Part shown: positions 50,826 through 59,513 of the stretch, piece after piece
How positions within the stretch are numbered: position 1 is the first letter of the stretch
Layout of the letters: each line of letters starts with the position of its first letter
From: an uncultured Clostridium sp.
GTDB taxonomy: Bacteria; Bacillota; Clostridia; UBA1212; UBA1255
Length of the DNA: 64,000 bases
Assembly: GCA_900543695.1 (NCBI GenBank)
Contig: UQSG01000005.1
Coordinates: forward strand, 35,198 to 99,197
Reading direction: 5' to 3'
Program-made: the position numbers and the translations under genes
The notes under the pieces: generated by a model
What the model was told of the DNA's origin: nothing
The model's database searches: none
What the model saw: the letters and a program-made list of their open reading frames with translations, nothing else

Positions 50826-50900
50826 TTAAAAATCCCTGTCCTTTCTGCTGTGTATTCTGTGCGCGCGGCGCTTTTATAATCCGAGCGGTACGTTATATTC

Positions 50901-51410
50901 TTATTTTGAATTGATAATGACCGTCATTCTTCTTCCTTCGAGCTTCGGTCTTTTTTCCATTACGCCGTATTCCTTCACTGCGTCTGCAAACCTGTCGATC
51001 AGTACTTCGCCGTCGCCGGTATGATTCATTTCTCTGCCGCCGAAGCGAACCGTTACTTTGACTTTATCTCCATCCTGTAAAAATCTTACCGCTCCTCTGA
51101 CCTTGACCTGGAAATCATGCTCCCCAATGCCTAATCCGAGCCGTACTTCTTTGATATTGACAATTTTCTGGTTCTTCCGATTCTCGCGTTCCTTCTTTGC
51201 CATATCAAAAACGTATTTGTTATAATCCATAATCTTGCACACCGGCGGCTTGGCCGTAGGCGCGATCATGACCATGTCCAGATTTTTCTGATAGGCAACC
51301 TGAAGAGCTTCCTTCGACGACATGATACCGACAATGCTTCCATCGGTATCGATTAACCGGACCTCGTTCTCTTTGATCTCCTCATTCACCATCAATTCGT
51401 TTTTGTTTAT
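50901..51410 (-). CDS. infC: Translation initiation factor IF-3, probable AUA start
   Basis: IF-3 of about 169 residues, with VRLIDTDGSIVGIM, the PPVCKIMDY linker and the C-terminal KEVRLGLGIGEHDFQVK. The usual N-terminus INKNELMVNEEI is encoded from an ATA codon at 51408-51410, which has GGAGG (51420-51424) nine bases upstream. The ATG at 51390-51392 and the TTG at 51393-51395 are 27 or more bases from that site. A non-AUG start is a known feature of infC and serves feedback control, because IF-3 rejects such codons. An attenuator-like hairpin lies just upstream. Confidence 0.9.
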   Translation of the reverse strand: MNKNELMVNEEIKENEVRLIDTDGSIVGIMSSKEALQVAYQKNLDMVMIAPTAKPPVCKIMDYNKYVFDMAKKERENRKNQKIVNIKEVRLGLGIGEHDFQVKVRGAVRFLQDGDKVKVTVRFGGREMNHTGDGEVLIDRFADAVKEYGVMEKRPKLEGRRMTVIINSK

Positions 51411-51433
51411 AAGCCGACACCTCCAAATATTAT

Positions 51434-51464
51434 AAAAAGCGGCGAACCGAGCCTTCGATTCGCC
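51434..51464 (-). terminator. Leader attenuator hairpin before infC
   Basis: A 10-bp stem with one G-T pair (51441-51450 with 51455-51464, loop AGGC) is followed on the minus strand by GCTTTTTATAA. It ends ten bases before the infC ribosome site. A terminator at this place is what an L20-controlled leader uses to regulate infC-rpmI-rplT. L20 dependence is inferred. Confidence 0.6.
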
Positions 51465-51606
51465 ACACCCTGTTCACTCTATATATTTATACCAAATATC
51501 CGTCATTATGAAAACGATACGGCTATTTCATATAAAATACATATGCGTGATACCCGCTGATCTCCATCGGCCAAGGTGTGAAGCGAATTGCTTCCTCTTA
51601 ACGCGC
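51465..51606 (-). ncRNA. infC operon leader RNA, candidate L20 leader
   Basis: About 140 bases of untranslated leader lie between the promoter and the attenuator hairpin. No gene is seen in it. Known L20 leaders in Bacillota have the same placement, length and terminal terminator. I could not draw the alternative antiterminator fold with confidence. Confidence 0.4.
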
Positions 51607-51612
51607 TTTTTT

Positions 51613-51641
51613 ATAGTAGCACGGCCGGACGCCGTTGTCAA
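51613..51641 (-). promoter_or_regulatory. Promoter of the infC-rpmI-rplT operon
   Basis: Minus-strand TTGACA (51636-51641), 17-base spacer, TACTAT (51613-51618). It begins only about 15 bases after the enolase terminator stem. Confidence 0.65.
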
Positions 51642-51642
51642 C

Positions 51643-51676
51643 AAAAATTTTAGAGACGGAATTGCAGCAATCCGTC
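51643..51676 (-). terminator. Terminator of the enolase gene
   Basis: GACGGA(A)TT pairs with AATCCGTC (51655-51663 with 51669-51676, one bulged base), and the minus strand continues CTCTAAAATTTTT. It starts right at the enolase stop codon. Confidence 0.6.
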
Positions 51677-51678
51677 CT

Positions 51679-52938
51679 TTAATTTTCCAGCTCATCCTCA
51701 ATTCTGAGCAGACGGTTGTATTTTGCAACGCGCTCTCCGCGGCACGGCGCGCCTGTCTTAATAAAGCCTGCGTTCAGTCCGACGGCCAGATCCGCAATCA
51801 TTGTGTCCTCTGTTTCTCCGCTGCGATGGGATATAATCGTTTTATATCCGTTGGCACGCGCCAATTCCACGGTGGAAATGGTTTCCGAAATCGTTCCGAT
51901 TTGATTCGGCTTAATTAGAATCGTATTTGCGGCTTTCATTTTGATGCCCTTTTGCAGCCGTTCGGAATTTGTGACGAACAAATCGTCGCCGACTACCCCG
52001 TAGAGCCCGAAGCCTTCCAGATCCGCCGTAAGCTTCTGCCAGCCATTCCAATCATCCTCTCCCAAAGGATCCTCAATGGAGAAAATCGGATACCGCGCGC
52101 AAAGGTTTACCCAGTTTTTAATCAGCTCTCCCGTGGAAAAACGCACGTTCCGTTTCGGCATCAGATAGCTGTCCTCCGAAATCCATTCGCTTGCCGCAAT
52201 ATCAAGAGAAATCATAAAATCGTCAGGATATTTGTAGCCGGCCAGGTCAACCGCCGTCAGAATCAATTCAATCGCCTCGCTGTCATCCTTCAGATTCGGA
52301 GCAAATCCGCCCTCGTCTCCTACGGAGGCCGAGAAGCCGCGTTTTTTGATAATTTCCGCAAGCTTGTGATATACCTCGCAGCATCGTCTGAGCCCCTCGC
52401 GGAAAGAAGGCGCATCGATGGGAACAAGCATGAATTCCTGGATATCTATATTATTGGACGCATGCGCTCCGCCGTTGACAATATTCATCATCGGAACGGG
52501 AAGCTTCCTGCCCGCAATGCCTCCGATATAGCGGTATACCGGCTGGCGGCTGATATAGGCTCCCGCATAAACGCAGGCGATGGATACCGCCAGAATCGCA
52601 TTCGCGCCCAAATTGGACTTATCCGCCGTACCGTCGCATTTCAGCATCGCCTCATCGATTTTCCAAAAATCAGTACAGGACAGGCCGCTTAAAATCTTGG
52701 AAATAACAGAATTGATGTTATTTACGGCATGCGTGACGCCTTTTCCTCCGTAGCGCGAAGGATTATTGTCCCGCAGCTCCAGCGCCTCATATTCCCCCGT
52801 AGATGCGCCCGACGGAGAAATCCCGCGGAATTTCAAGCCGGACGACAGCAGCACTTCTGCCTCAACCGTCGGATTTCCGCGAGAATCCAGGATTTCCCGG
52901 CCCCGTACATTTTTAATTACAGTATCGCAAGCAAACAT
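51679..52938 (-). CDS. eno: Enolase
   Basis: A full-length enolase of 419 residues. Catalytic and metal segments are SGASTGEYEA near 43, VGDEGGFAP near 209, SLDIAASEW, SIEDPLGEDDW, ILIKPNQIGT and SHRSGETEDTMIADLAVG. It converts 2-phosphoglycerate to phosphoenolpyruvate. AAAGGGTGG lies upstream of the ATG. It is alone in its transcription unit, with its own terminator. Confidence 0.97.
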   Translation of the reverse strand: MFACDTVIKNVRGREILDSRGNPTVEAEVLLSSGLKFRGISPSGASTGEYEALELRDNNPSRYGGKGVTHAVNNINSVISKILSGLSCTDFWKIDEAMLKCDGTADKSNLGANAILAVSIACVYAGAYISRQPVYRYIGGIAGRKLPVPMMNIVNGGAHASNNIDIQEFMLVPIDAPSFREGLRRCCEVYHKLAEIIKKRGFSASVGDEGGFAPNLKDDSEAIELILTAVDLAGYKYPDDFMISLDIAASEWISEDSYLMPKRNVRFSTGELIKNWVNLCARYPIFSIEDPLGEDDWNGWQKLTADLEGFGLYGVVGDDLFVTNSERLQKGIKMKAANTILIKPNQIGTISETISTVELARANGYKTIISHRSGETEDTMIADLAVGLNAGFIKTGAPCRGERVAKYNRLLRIEDELEN

Positions 52939-53029
52939 GTAGAATAACCACCCTTTGTTAAAATATAACTATATTCTGCCACAAAACACCAATTTTATAC
53001 TTTTTCGGAACGCACAGGGACTTCTTATC

Positions 53030-53058
53030 TTGTATGCTTTTGAATAATATGATATTAT
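53030..53058 (+). promoter_or_regulatory. Promoter of the ADP-ribosylglycohydrolase-like gene
   Basis: TTGTAT (53030-53035), 17-base spacer, TATTAT (53053-53058), 35 bases before the ATG. It lies between divergent eno and this gene. Confidence 0.55.
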
Positions 53059-53092
53059 CATCACAAACCGCTGATCCCGGAGGTATCAAAGC

Positions 53093-55063
53093 ATGAATAT
53101 ATCGTGGAACGAATTTTGCGACAGAGTATACGGCTGCTTTATGGGAAAATGTATCGCCGGCACCGTCGGCGCGCCGTATGAAGGCTACAAAGGAATCATG
53201 GACGTTCAATATACACCGGAGCTGTTCGGCCAGGCGCAGACACAATCCGAAACCGTACCCAACGACGATCTTGACCTGCAGGTGCTCTGGCTGGAAGTCA
53301 TTGAGAAAAACGGTCCGAATTTTACTTCGGAGGATCTTGCCAAGGCGTTTTACGAAAAATGCCCGTACGCTCCCGGCGAATACGCCACATTCAAAAAAAA
53401 TTACGAGCTCGGGCTTCGGCCTCCGCTTACAGGCTCCTTTAACAATCATTATTATCTGGAGGGAATGGGCGCCCCCATCCGCGCCGAGATCTGGGCCTGC
53501 CTGGCGCCGGGCGAACCGCTTCTTGCCGCGGAGCTCGCCGAAAAGGACGGCTGTCTCGATCACAAGGGAGAATCCGTCATTGCCGAACAGTATGTCGCCG
53601 TCCTGGAAGCCCTGGCTTTTACGGGAAAATACGACATTCAGACGCTTGTAGTAAAAGCGCTCACTTATATTGACGAGCATTCACGCTTTTATCAGATGGC
53701 AGGCAGAGTCATTGAGCTTTGCAGCCGCACGAAAGACTGGAAGCAGATCCTCACACTGATTTTGCGTGATTACGGCCATCCGGACTGCACAAATCTGTTC
53801 CAAAACATGGGAATTATTCTGATGGCGCTTCTGCTCGGATGCGGGAATTTTATCACTACCGTAATGCTGGCGCTCAACTGCGGGTTTGATACCGACTGCA
53901 CCTGCGCTACCGTCGGCTCCATCATCGGCATCTGCGAAGGCGCCCGGAATCTGCATCGCAAGTATAAATTCGGCGATCAGAAATATGCGCTCGGCGTCAA
54001 AACCACGCGGCGTTCGGATCGCGTATTGGATCTGGCCGTGGATATTGCCAGAGCCGCCCTGCTGTTTACCGATCGCTACAAAAAGACCGTTATCACGGGA
54101 ACGCCCTCCGGGAAAATGCCCGTGATCGAATCAAAAGCTTCTTTTCCGCTCCACCTTTCCATTCGGTATGAAAACGATGATCCAACCATTGCGCCGGGAG
54201 AAATCAAACGCGTTTCGATCCATCTGGAGCCTGCAATGCGTCTCAAAGTGGCCGGCACCATTCAATTCGCTGCGCCGGCAGGCTTCAGCGTCAATCCGGA
54301 AGAAAAGAAATTCAAAATCGGCATGTTCAACCCGGATTTTACCGTCAATATTGCAGCAGCAAAGGACATTCCGGTGCTGATGGAGAAAAACATCATCACC
54401 TGTACCATAACGCTGGAAAACGGGGACGTTTACCGTCAGTCCTTCGGCGTGGTCGGCGCCCAGATCTGGAAAGTATACGGTCCGTTCTGGGAAAATACCT
54501 CTTATGCGCCGCCGCCGCGCGCTATGGAATCTTATTATCACTCTCTTCCGGCCGGCAGCAGCGAGAGCGAATCTCTTACCATTCTCCGGCAATTTCACCT
54601 GAACATGAAAGCTGACTGGAAAAAGGAATATCTGGAAGAGCAGCTGCTCGGGAACGCCGTTCTCCCTCAGGAGCTGATCGATGATCCCACTTATCAGGGC
54701 TTTGTCGTAAATATCCGAAAAGATAAATTTTCCTTTGAAGACTTCATGTCGAACACAATGCCCTGCGTTGTGTATCTGGTGCGTGACGTTTACGCGGAAA
54801 ACGAATGCACGGTAAATCTTCAGGTCGGTCACTGCGACGTATTCCGGCTCTGGCATGACGGGAATCTGCTTGCTTATTCCGACTGCGTGGAGCACTGGAC
54901 GCCCGAGAACATTCATGTGAGAAACGTCGTCCTTCATAAGGGCTGCAACCGGTTTGTCGTAAAAGCCGCGCGCTCCTCAACCGTTTCTGATTTCAGCATG
55001 ATGTTTACAAAAGACGGCCCCTGTACGGATATCATAACGACACTGGGAAGCGGAAGGCTTTAA
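53093..55063 (+). CDS. ADP-ribosylglycohydrolase-fold protein with C-terminal beta domains
   Basis: This encodes 656 residues. Residues about 8-340 have the ADP-ribosylglycohydrolase fold (GCFMGKCIAGTVGAPYEG start). The paired metal motifs are altered but keep their acids: NDDLD at 57-61 where TDDT is usual, and GFDTDCTCAT near 266 where GGDTDT is usual. A middle beta domain (about 350-480) and a C-terminal jelly-roll domain (about 560-650, LQVGHCDVFRLWHDGNLLAYS) follow, as seen in glycoside-related enzymes. Ordinary family members lack these. It is cytoplasmic, since no signal is present. The substrate may be an N-glycosidic compound other than ADP-ribosyl-protein. GGAGG precedes the ATG. 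Confidence 0.75.
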   Translation: MNISWNEFCDRVYGCFMGKCIAGTVGAPYEGYKGIMDVQYTPELFGQAQTQSETVPNDDLDLQVLWLEVIEKNGPNFTSEDLAKAFYEKCPYAPGEYATFKKNYELGLRPPLTGSFNNHYYLEGMGAPIRAEIWACLAPGEPLLAAELAEKDGCLDHKGESVIAEQYVAVLEALAFTGKYDIQTLVVKALTYIDEHSRFYQMAGRVIELCSRTKDWKQILTLILRDYGHPDCTNLFQNMGIILMALLLGCGNFITTVMLALNCGFDTDCTCATVGSIIGICEGARNLHRKYKFGDQKYALGVKTTRRSDRVLDLAVDIARAALLFTDRYKKTVITGTPSGKMPVIESKASFPLHLSIRYENDDPTIAPGEIKRVSIHLEPAMRLKVAGTIQFAAPAGFSVNPEEKKFKIGMFNPDFTVNIAAAKDIPVLMEKNIITCTITLENGDVYRQSFGVVGAQIWKVYGPFWENTSYAPPPRAMESYYHSLPAGSSESESLTILRQFHLNMKADWKKEYLEEQLLGNAVLPQELIDDPTYQGFVVNIRKDKFSFEDFMSNTMPCVVYLVRDVYAENECTVNLQVGHCDVFRLWHDGNLLAYSDCVEHWTPENIHVRNVVLHKGCNRFVVKAARSSTVSDFSMMFTKDGPCTDIITTLGSGRL

Positions 55064-56102
55064 AAATCCGGATGAGCACGCATTTGATCATCGCATAAAC
55101 GGGAACAGCCGCAATGATCCCCCACAGTCCGAAGAATTCCTCTCCGATAAAGACGACAACAATCACGGTAATCGGGTGGATGCCTAAATTTCCTTCAATG
55201 ATTTTGGGGGAAAGATAATTGTTGTCCAGCTGCTGTACGGCCAGAAACAGAACAAGAACCCAGACCGCTTTTGCCGGCGAGATCATCAGCGCGGTAAAAA
55301 TCGGCGGCAGCGCTCCGAAAAACGGTCCGAAATAGGGAATCATATTGGAGATCCCTCCGATCGCTCCCAAAAGCACCGCATAGGGAATCCCGATCAGCAG
55401 CAGGCCAAACGTTTCTATAATACCAATGAGAAGGGCCACCAGGATTTGTCCCTGTATAAACTTTGCGGAAATCATGCCCAGCTCGTCGGCAGCGGCGGAC
55501 AGAGACGGTCTCCACTTGTAGGGGAACAGGCCGTAGAAGCCGTTCAGGATTGCCGTTTTATCCCGCAGAAAATAGTACGTCAGCACAAAGGAGGATACAA
55601 TTCCTACAAAAAAATCCGAGAGCTTGCCATAGGAAGAAATTGAGCCGGAGGCGTTGCCGAGCGAGGCGATTTTTTCATCAATCCGATCCGCAAAAGAATT
55701 GATCAGTTCGGTCGCTTTGCCGCGCAGTCCCGCGTGCTCCTCCGAGATCAGGTTTCCGGCATAAGCCAGCAGGCGCGTTCTGATTTCCTGTGCATTCTCG
55801 ATGATATCCGCAAGATTGGAGGCGATTGCGGGCAAAAGAAACGCGGCAGCGGACACAGCGCACAATAGAAAAACAAGAAATACAAGCGCCACAGCTTTTC
55901 CCCGGCTTTTTTTCTGCATGAATTTGATACGCTTTTGTACGAAATCCACAGCCGGATTGAGCATGTACGCAAGGAGAATCGCTGCAAACAAAGGAACTAA
56001 AATAGCAGACAGCCTTTTGCGTAATACGAGGATCAGAATCCCGACGGCCAGGGCCGGAAGAAGCGGAACCAGTCGATACAAAAGGCTGCTGAAGCGTTTC
56101 AT
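55032..56102 (-). CDS. AI-2E-family (PerM/YtvI) membrane transporter
   Basis: This encodes 356 residues with about eight membrane segments in the AI-2E/UPF0118 pattern: KRLSAILVPLFAAILLAYMLNP, SSFVLTYYFLRD and the family's IGIPYAVLLGAIGGISNMIPYFGPF. Members export small solutes or act as Na+/H+ antiporters; the substrate here is unknown. The start at 56102 overlaps the stop of the small gene upstream (TAATG). Its last 32 bases overlap the end of the opposite-strand glycohydrolase-like gene. The run PRC barrel, small glycine-span protein and AI-2E protein is typical of the region before alaS in Clostridia, but alaS is not here. Confidence 0.85.
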   Translation of the reverse strand: MKRFSSLLYRLVPLLPALAVGILILVLRKRLSAILVPLFAAILLAYMLNPAVDFVQKRIKFMQKKSRGKAVALVFLVFLLCAVSAAAFLLPAIASNLADIIENAQEIRTRLLAYAGNLISEEHAGLRGKATELINSFADRIDEKIASLGNASGSISSYGKLSDFFVGIVSSFVLTYYFLRDKTAILNGFYGLFPYKWRPSLSAAADELGMISAKFIQGQILVALLIGIIETFGLLLIGIPYAVLLGAIGGISNMIPYFGPFFGALPPIFTALMISPAKAVWVLVLFLAVQQLDNNYLSPKIIEGNLGIHPITVIVVVFIGEEFFGLWGIIAAVPVYAMIKCVLIRIFKAFRFPVSL

Positions 56103-56290
56103 TACATCACTTTGTCTACTGCTTTGTTGATGGTTCTGCATATGCCTTTATATGCTTTCCCCGCCTTTTTCTTCATCTGCCTGCATTTGCACGTTAGATC
56201 CATTCCGGAAATATACGCCGCCCCGCCGCCGATCACGGCGCCGATCAGCATTCCCTTTAAAACAGCCGACATCAGTTTACTGCTCATCAT
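56102..56290 (-). CDS. Small single-span protein (YtxH-like)
   Basis: This encodes 62 residues. One Gly/Ala-rich span (GMLIGAVIGGGAAYISG) near residues 13-29 is followed by a basic tail with CKCRQMKKKAG. It resembles small YtxH-type envelope proteins. The start at 56290 has AGGAG eight bases before it; the longer frame to 56335 lies inside the upstream gene. Function unknown. Confidence 0.6.
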   Translation of the reverse strand: MMSSKLMSAVLKGMLIGAVIGGGAAYISGMDLTCKCRQMKKKAGKAYKGICRTINKAVDKVM

Positions 56291-56774
56291 TATCTTCACT
56301 CCTTGCAATAATATATTCTTTCCCAAATTCAACACCGTCCCTCATGAAAATTACTTTTCTGCCCTCGATCATATCATTCATAAATCCCCTTGAGAGCTCG
56401 AAGCCTTCCAGCGAACCCGTTTCCATATCGAACACCATGTCATGCACCACGCCGAGGTTCTCCCCTTTCTCCGATACGACGCTGCGCCCCATCAATTCGT
56501 CCAGATCGCTTTTCTGTTTCAGCTCCTGTTTTCTGGAAAGCTTTTTGACTGAATCACGGCTGTAGACGACACAGACCGTATGATTCAGCTTGAGGATATC
56601 CTCAAGCGCGATAAACCGCTTGACGAATCTTCCTGTAAAGCCGTTTTCGCCTTCCAGCAGAAATCCTTTTACATTGTTTTCCCCATCGTAAAGCGCTTCT
56701 CCTACAAACCCGAGTCTTCCCTCATCTTTGAGGCACACAACGGGGACGCCCTTGCAATCAAGAATACGAATCAT
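56277..56774 (-). CDS. PRC-barrel domain protein
   Basis: This encodes 165 residues that contain two PRC-barrel-like units. The first has VCLKDEGRLGFVGEALYDGENN; the second has LMGRSVVSEKGENLGVVHDMVFDMETGSLEGFEL, the usual PRC pattern. PRC barrels bind RNA processing partners or act in membrane sorting. GGGTGG lies five bases before the ATG at 56774. It overlaps the start of the next small gene by 14 bases. Role unknown. Confidence 0.75.
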   Translation of the reverse strand: MIRILDCKGVPVVCLKDEGRLGFVGEALYDGENNVKGFLLEGENGFTGRFVKRFIALEDILKLNHTVCVVYSRDSVKKLSRKQELKQKSDLDELMGRSVVSEKGENLGVVHDMVFDMETGSLEGFELSRGFMNDMIEGRKVIFMRDGVEFGKEYIIARSEDNDEQ

Positions 56775-56872
56775 ATAAACCCACCCGAATTTCGCAGATT
56801 CCCGCAAAATACAGTTGTATATTCCACGGAAAAATGGTTAAATATACTTATAAAATTTTGAGGAGTGTATTT

Positions 56873-58168
56873 ATGCCATCCAATATCGATCTACCATACA
56901 GCAACATCGGATTCATTGCTCCCGACATATTATTGCCCAACAAATCGACGGATATGTATCGATGGGCAACCGTAGCATGCGATCAGTATACGTCCGATCC
57001 GGAATATTGGCAGGACGTGGAAAATATTACAAAAGACGCGGATTCGACATACAAGCTGATGCTCCCGGAAATTTATCTGGATTGTCCCGATGCGGATGAC
57101 AGAATCGCGGAAATCAATCAAAATATGAGAAATTACATACATAAAAATCTTTTTGTGAATTATCGCCGTTCTTTTATACTGACGCGACGCAGTACGCCGT
57201 ATTCTCCGGTCCGTACCGGCCTTGTCGCCGCTCTGGACCTGGAACAGTACGATTATCACAGCGGAGCAAACGCGCTGATCCGCGCTACGGAGGGCACCGT
57301 TCCGGAGCGCATTCCGCCGCGCATGAAAATACGAAAAAACGCGGTTCTGGAAATGCCTCATATTATGATTCTCATAGACGATCCCGGCCGGACGGTCATT
57401 GAGCCGGCCGCGGAAGCGCTGCTTTCCGGGAACGGCATACAGCCCGTTTACGACACGGAATTAATGAAAAACGGCGGACATCTGAAAGGATATCTGATCG
57501 ATCCGAGCACAGGCGGAGAGCTTTACAGACATATTTTCAGAGCCATGGAAGAATTGGCCCGTTCCTCCGGAGGTTTTCTGTTCGCCGTAGGCGACGGAAA
57601 CCATTCCCTTGCATCCGCCAAATGTCATTATGAGGATCTGAAGCGCGCCGGCCTCCCCTGCCGGAACGCAAGATATGCCATGGTAGAAATTGTCAATCTG
57701 CACGATCAGGGCATTCTGTTCGAGCCGATTCACCGTGTCCTGTTCGGCACGGCGCCCGAAAGGCTGACTGCGTTCCTGCAAAGCAAAGGCTGCCGCATGG
57801 AGCCGTCCGGCCCGGCATTTCACAATCTCACTTATATTACCGAATCCGGCGAAGGCCGCCTGGCAATTCCCAGGGAGCTCCACCGGCTCCCAGTCGGCGC
57901 ACTGCAGCTTCTCCTCGATGCGTATGCGAGAGAAAACGCGGAATGTAAAATCGATTATATCCACGGTGCAGACGCCGTTCGCAAGCTCGGCAGCATCCAT
58001 GGAAATGTCGGTTTTTATCTGCCCGCGATGGACAAAAACGAGCTTTTCCCGACGGTCTCACAAAACGGAGCGCTGCCGCGGAAAACATTCTCCATGGGCG
58101 AGGCCTGCGAGAAGCGCTATTATATGGAATGCCGAATGATTGTTGACAACGAAGACGGAATCGTCTAA
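56873..58168 (+). CDS. DUF1015-family protein
   Basis: This encodes 431 residues with the DUF1015 hallmark FAVGDGNHSLASAK near 240, preceded by DGNH-type active residues and the N-terminal YRWATVACDQYTSDPEYW segment. The family is widespread in anaerobes, often near serine or aminoacyl-tRNA genes; some members are proposed serine kinases (SerK-like). The start at 56873 has AGGAG seven bases before it. The stop lies about 35 bases before the GH4 gene. Confidence 0.8.
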   Translation: MPSNIDLPYSNIGFIAPDILLPNKSTDMYRWATVACDQYTSDPEYWQDVENITKDADSTYKLMLPEIYLDCPDADDRIAEINQNMRNYIHKNLFVNYRRSFILTRRSTPYSPVRTGLVAALDLEQYDYHSGANALIRATEGTVPERIPPRMKIRKNAVLEMPHIMILIDDPGRTVIEPAAEALLSGNGIQPVYDTELMKNGGHLKGYLIDPSTGGELYRHIFRAMEELARSSGGFLFAVGDGNHSLASAKCHYEDLKRAGLPCRNARYAMVEIVNLHDQGILFEPIHRVLFGTAPERLTAFLQSKGCRMEPSGPAFHNLTYITESGEGRLAIPRELHRLPVGALQLLLDAYARENAECKIDYIHGADAVRKLGSIHGNVGFYLPAMDKNELFPTVSQNGALPRKTFSMGEACEKRYYMECRMIVDNEDGIV

Positions 58169-58202
58169 CATATTTCTATCTTATCAAAGGAGGTTCTCCA
58201 AA

Positions 58203-59510
58203 ATGCTGAAAATCACTTTTATGGGCGCGGGAAGCACCGTGTTCGCAAAAAATGTGCTGGGCGACTGTCTTGTGTCCCCGGATCTGAAGGGACTGGAAAT
58301 CGCCCTGTACGATATTGACGCCGAACGTCTGGACGATTCAAAGGTCATGCTGCAGGCGATCAACAGAAAATACGCCAGCAAGGCAAAAATCAAAACCTAT
58401 CTCGGTACGGCCAACCGCAAAAAGGCGCTGAGCGGCGCTGATTTTGTTGTGAACGCAATCCAGGTCGGCGGATATGAGCCGTGTACCGTAACCGATTTTG
58501 AAATTCCGAAAAAATACGGTCTCCGCCAGACGATTGCGGACACGCTCGGCATCGGCGGCATCTTCCGCGCGCTGCGCACAATCCCCGTCGTACTGGATTT
58601 CATACACGATATGGAGGCCGTCTGCCCGAATGCGTTATTCATCAACTATACGAACCCCATGGCCATGATTACGGGCGCCATTCAGCGGGTTTCTTCGATT
58701 CCGTCCATTGGACTCTGCCACAGCGTTCAGGTCTGCGTACCCGATCTGATGCGGCAGCTCGGTATGGAGTACGACAGCACGGTACAGTATAAAATCGCCG
58801 GTATCAATCATCAGGCCTGGCTCCTTGAGGTATCGAAAAACGGCGTGGATCTGTATCCGGAAATCAAGCGCCGCTCCCTGGAGCAGGGCGCGCCTCCCTA
58901 TGACCGCGTCCGCCACGAAATGATGCACAAATTCGGCTATTATATCACGGAATCAAGCGAACACACGTCCGAATATCTGCCCTATTTTATTAAGAGCGCG
59001 CATCCGGAGCTGATCGAACGCTTTAATATTCCTCTCGACGAATATCCCCGGCGCTGCATCGCGCAGATTGAGGACTGGAAGCACAGAAGAGAGCTTCTTG
59101 TCTCGGAGCACAAACTGGAGCATGTCCGCACGCATGAATACGCCTCTTACATCATAGAATCCATGGTGTACAACAGAGTGTACAAGCTGGGCGGAAACGT
59201 ACTGAACCACGGATTGATTACGAACCTGCCGCAGGACGCCTGCGTAGAGGTACCCTGCCTGATCGACGCGTCCGGCGTTCAGCCCGTCGTCGTGGGGGAT
59301 CTTCCGCCGCAGCTGGCCGCGCTCAACAGAACGAATATCAACCCGCAGCTTCTTACGATCGAGGCGGCGCTGACCGGAAAGAAAGAATATATCTACCATG
59401 CCGCGATGCTGGATCCCCACACCTCAGCCGAGCTTACCATGGATGAAATCGTAGCGATGTGCGACGATCTGATCGAAGCGCACGGCAGCTGGCTTCCAGC
59501 TTATAAATAA
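58203..59510 (+). CDS. melA: GH4 alpha-galactosidase (NAD- and Mn-dependent)
   Basis: This encodes 435 residues. The N-terminal NAD site reads FMGAGSTVFAKN, with INYTNPMAMIT near 145 and the metal-site motif GLCHSVQ near 170. In GH4 the CHSV form marks alpha-galactosidases, as CN(V/I)P marks phospho-glucosidases and CDMP alpha-glucosidases. GINHQAW supplies the second metal His. The enzyme hydrolyses alpha-galactosides by oxidation and elimination at C3. It lacks a signal peptide and works on imported sugar. AAGGAGG lies before the ATG at 58203. It is followed by a GT8 gene with three bases between. Confidence 0.88.
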   Translation: MLKITFMGAGSTVFAKNVLGDCLVSPDLKGLEIALYDIDAERLDDSKVMLQAINRKYASKAKIKTYLGTANRKKALSGADFVVNAIQVGGYEPCTVTDFEIPKKYGLRQTIADTLGIGGIFRALRTIPVVLDFIHDMEAVCPNALFINYTNPMAMITGAIQRVSSIPSIGLCHSVQVCVPDLMRQLGMEYDSTVQYKIAGINHQAWLLEVSKNGVDLYPEIKRRSLEQGAPPYDRVRHEMMHKFGYYITESSEHTSEYLPYFIKSAHPELIERFNIPLDEYPRRCIAQIEDWKHRRELLVSEHKLEHVRTHEYASYIIESMVYNRVYKLGGNVLNHGLITNLPQDACVEVPCLIDASGVQPVVVGDLPPQLAALNRTNINPQLLTIEAALTGKKEYIYHAAMLDPHTSAELTMDEIVAMCDDLIEAHGSWLPAYK

Positions 59511-59513
59511 TAT

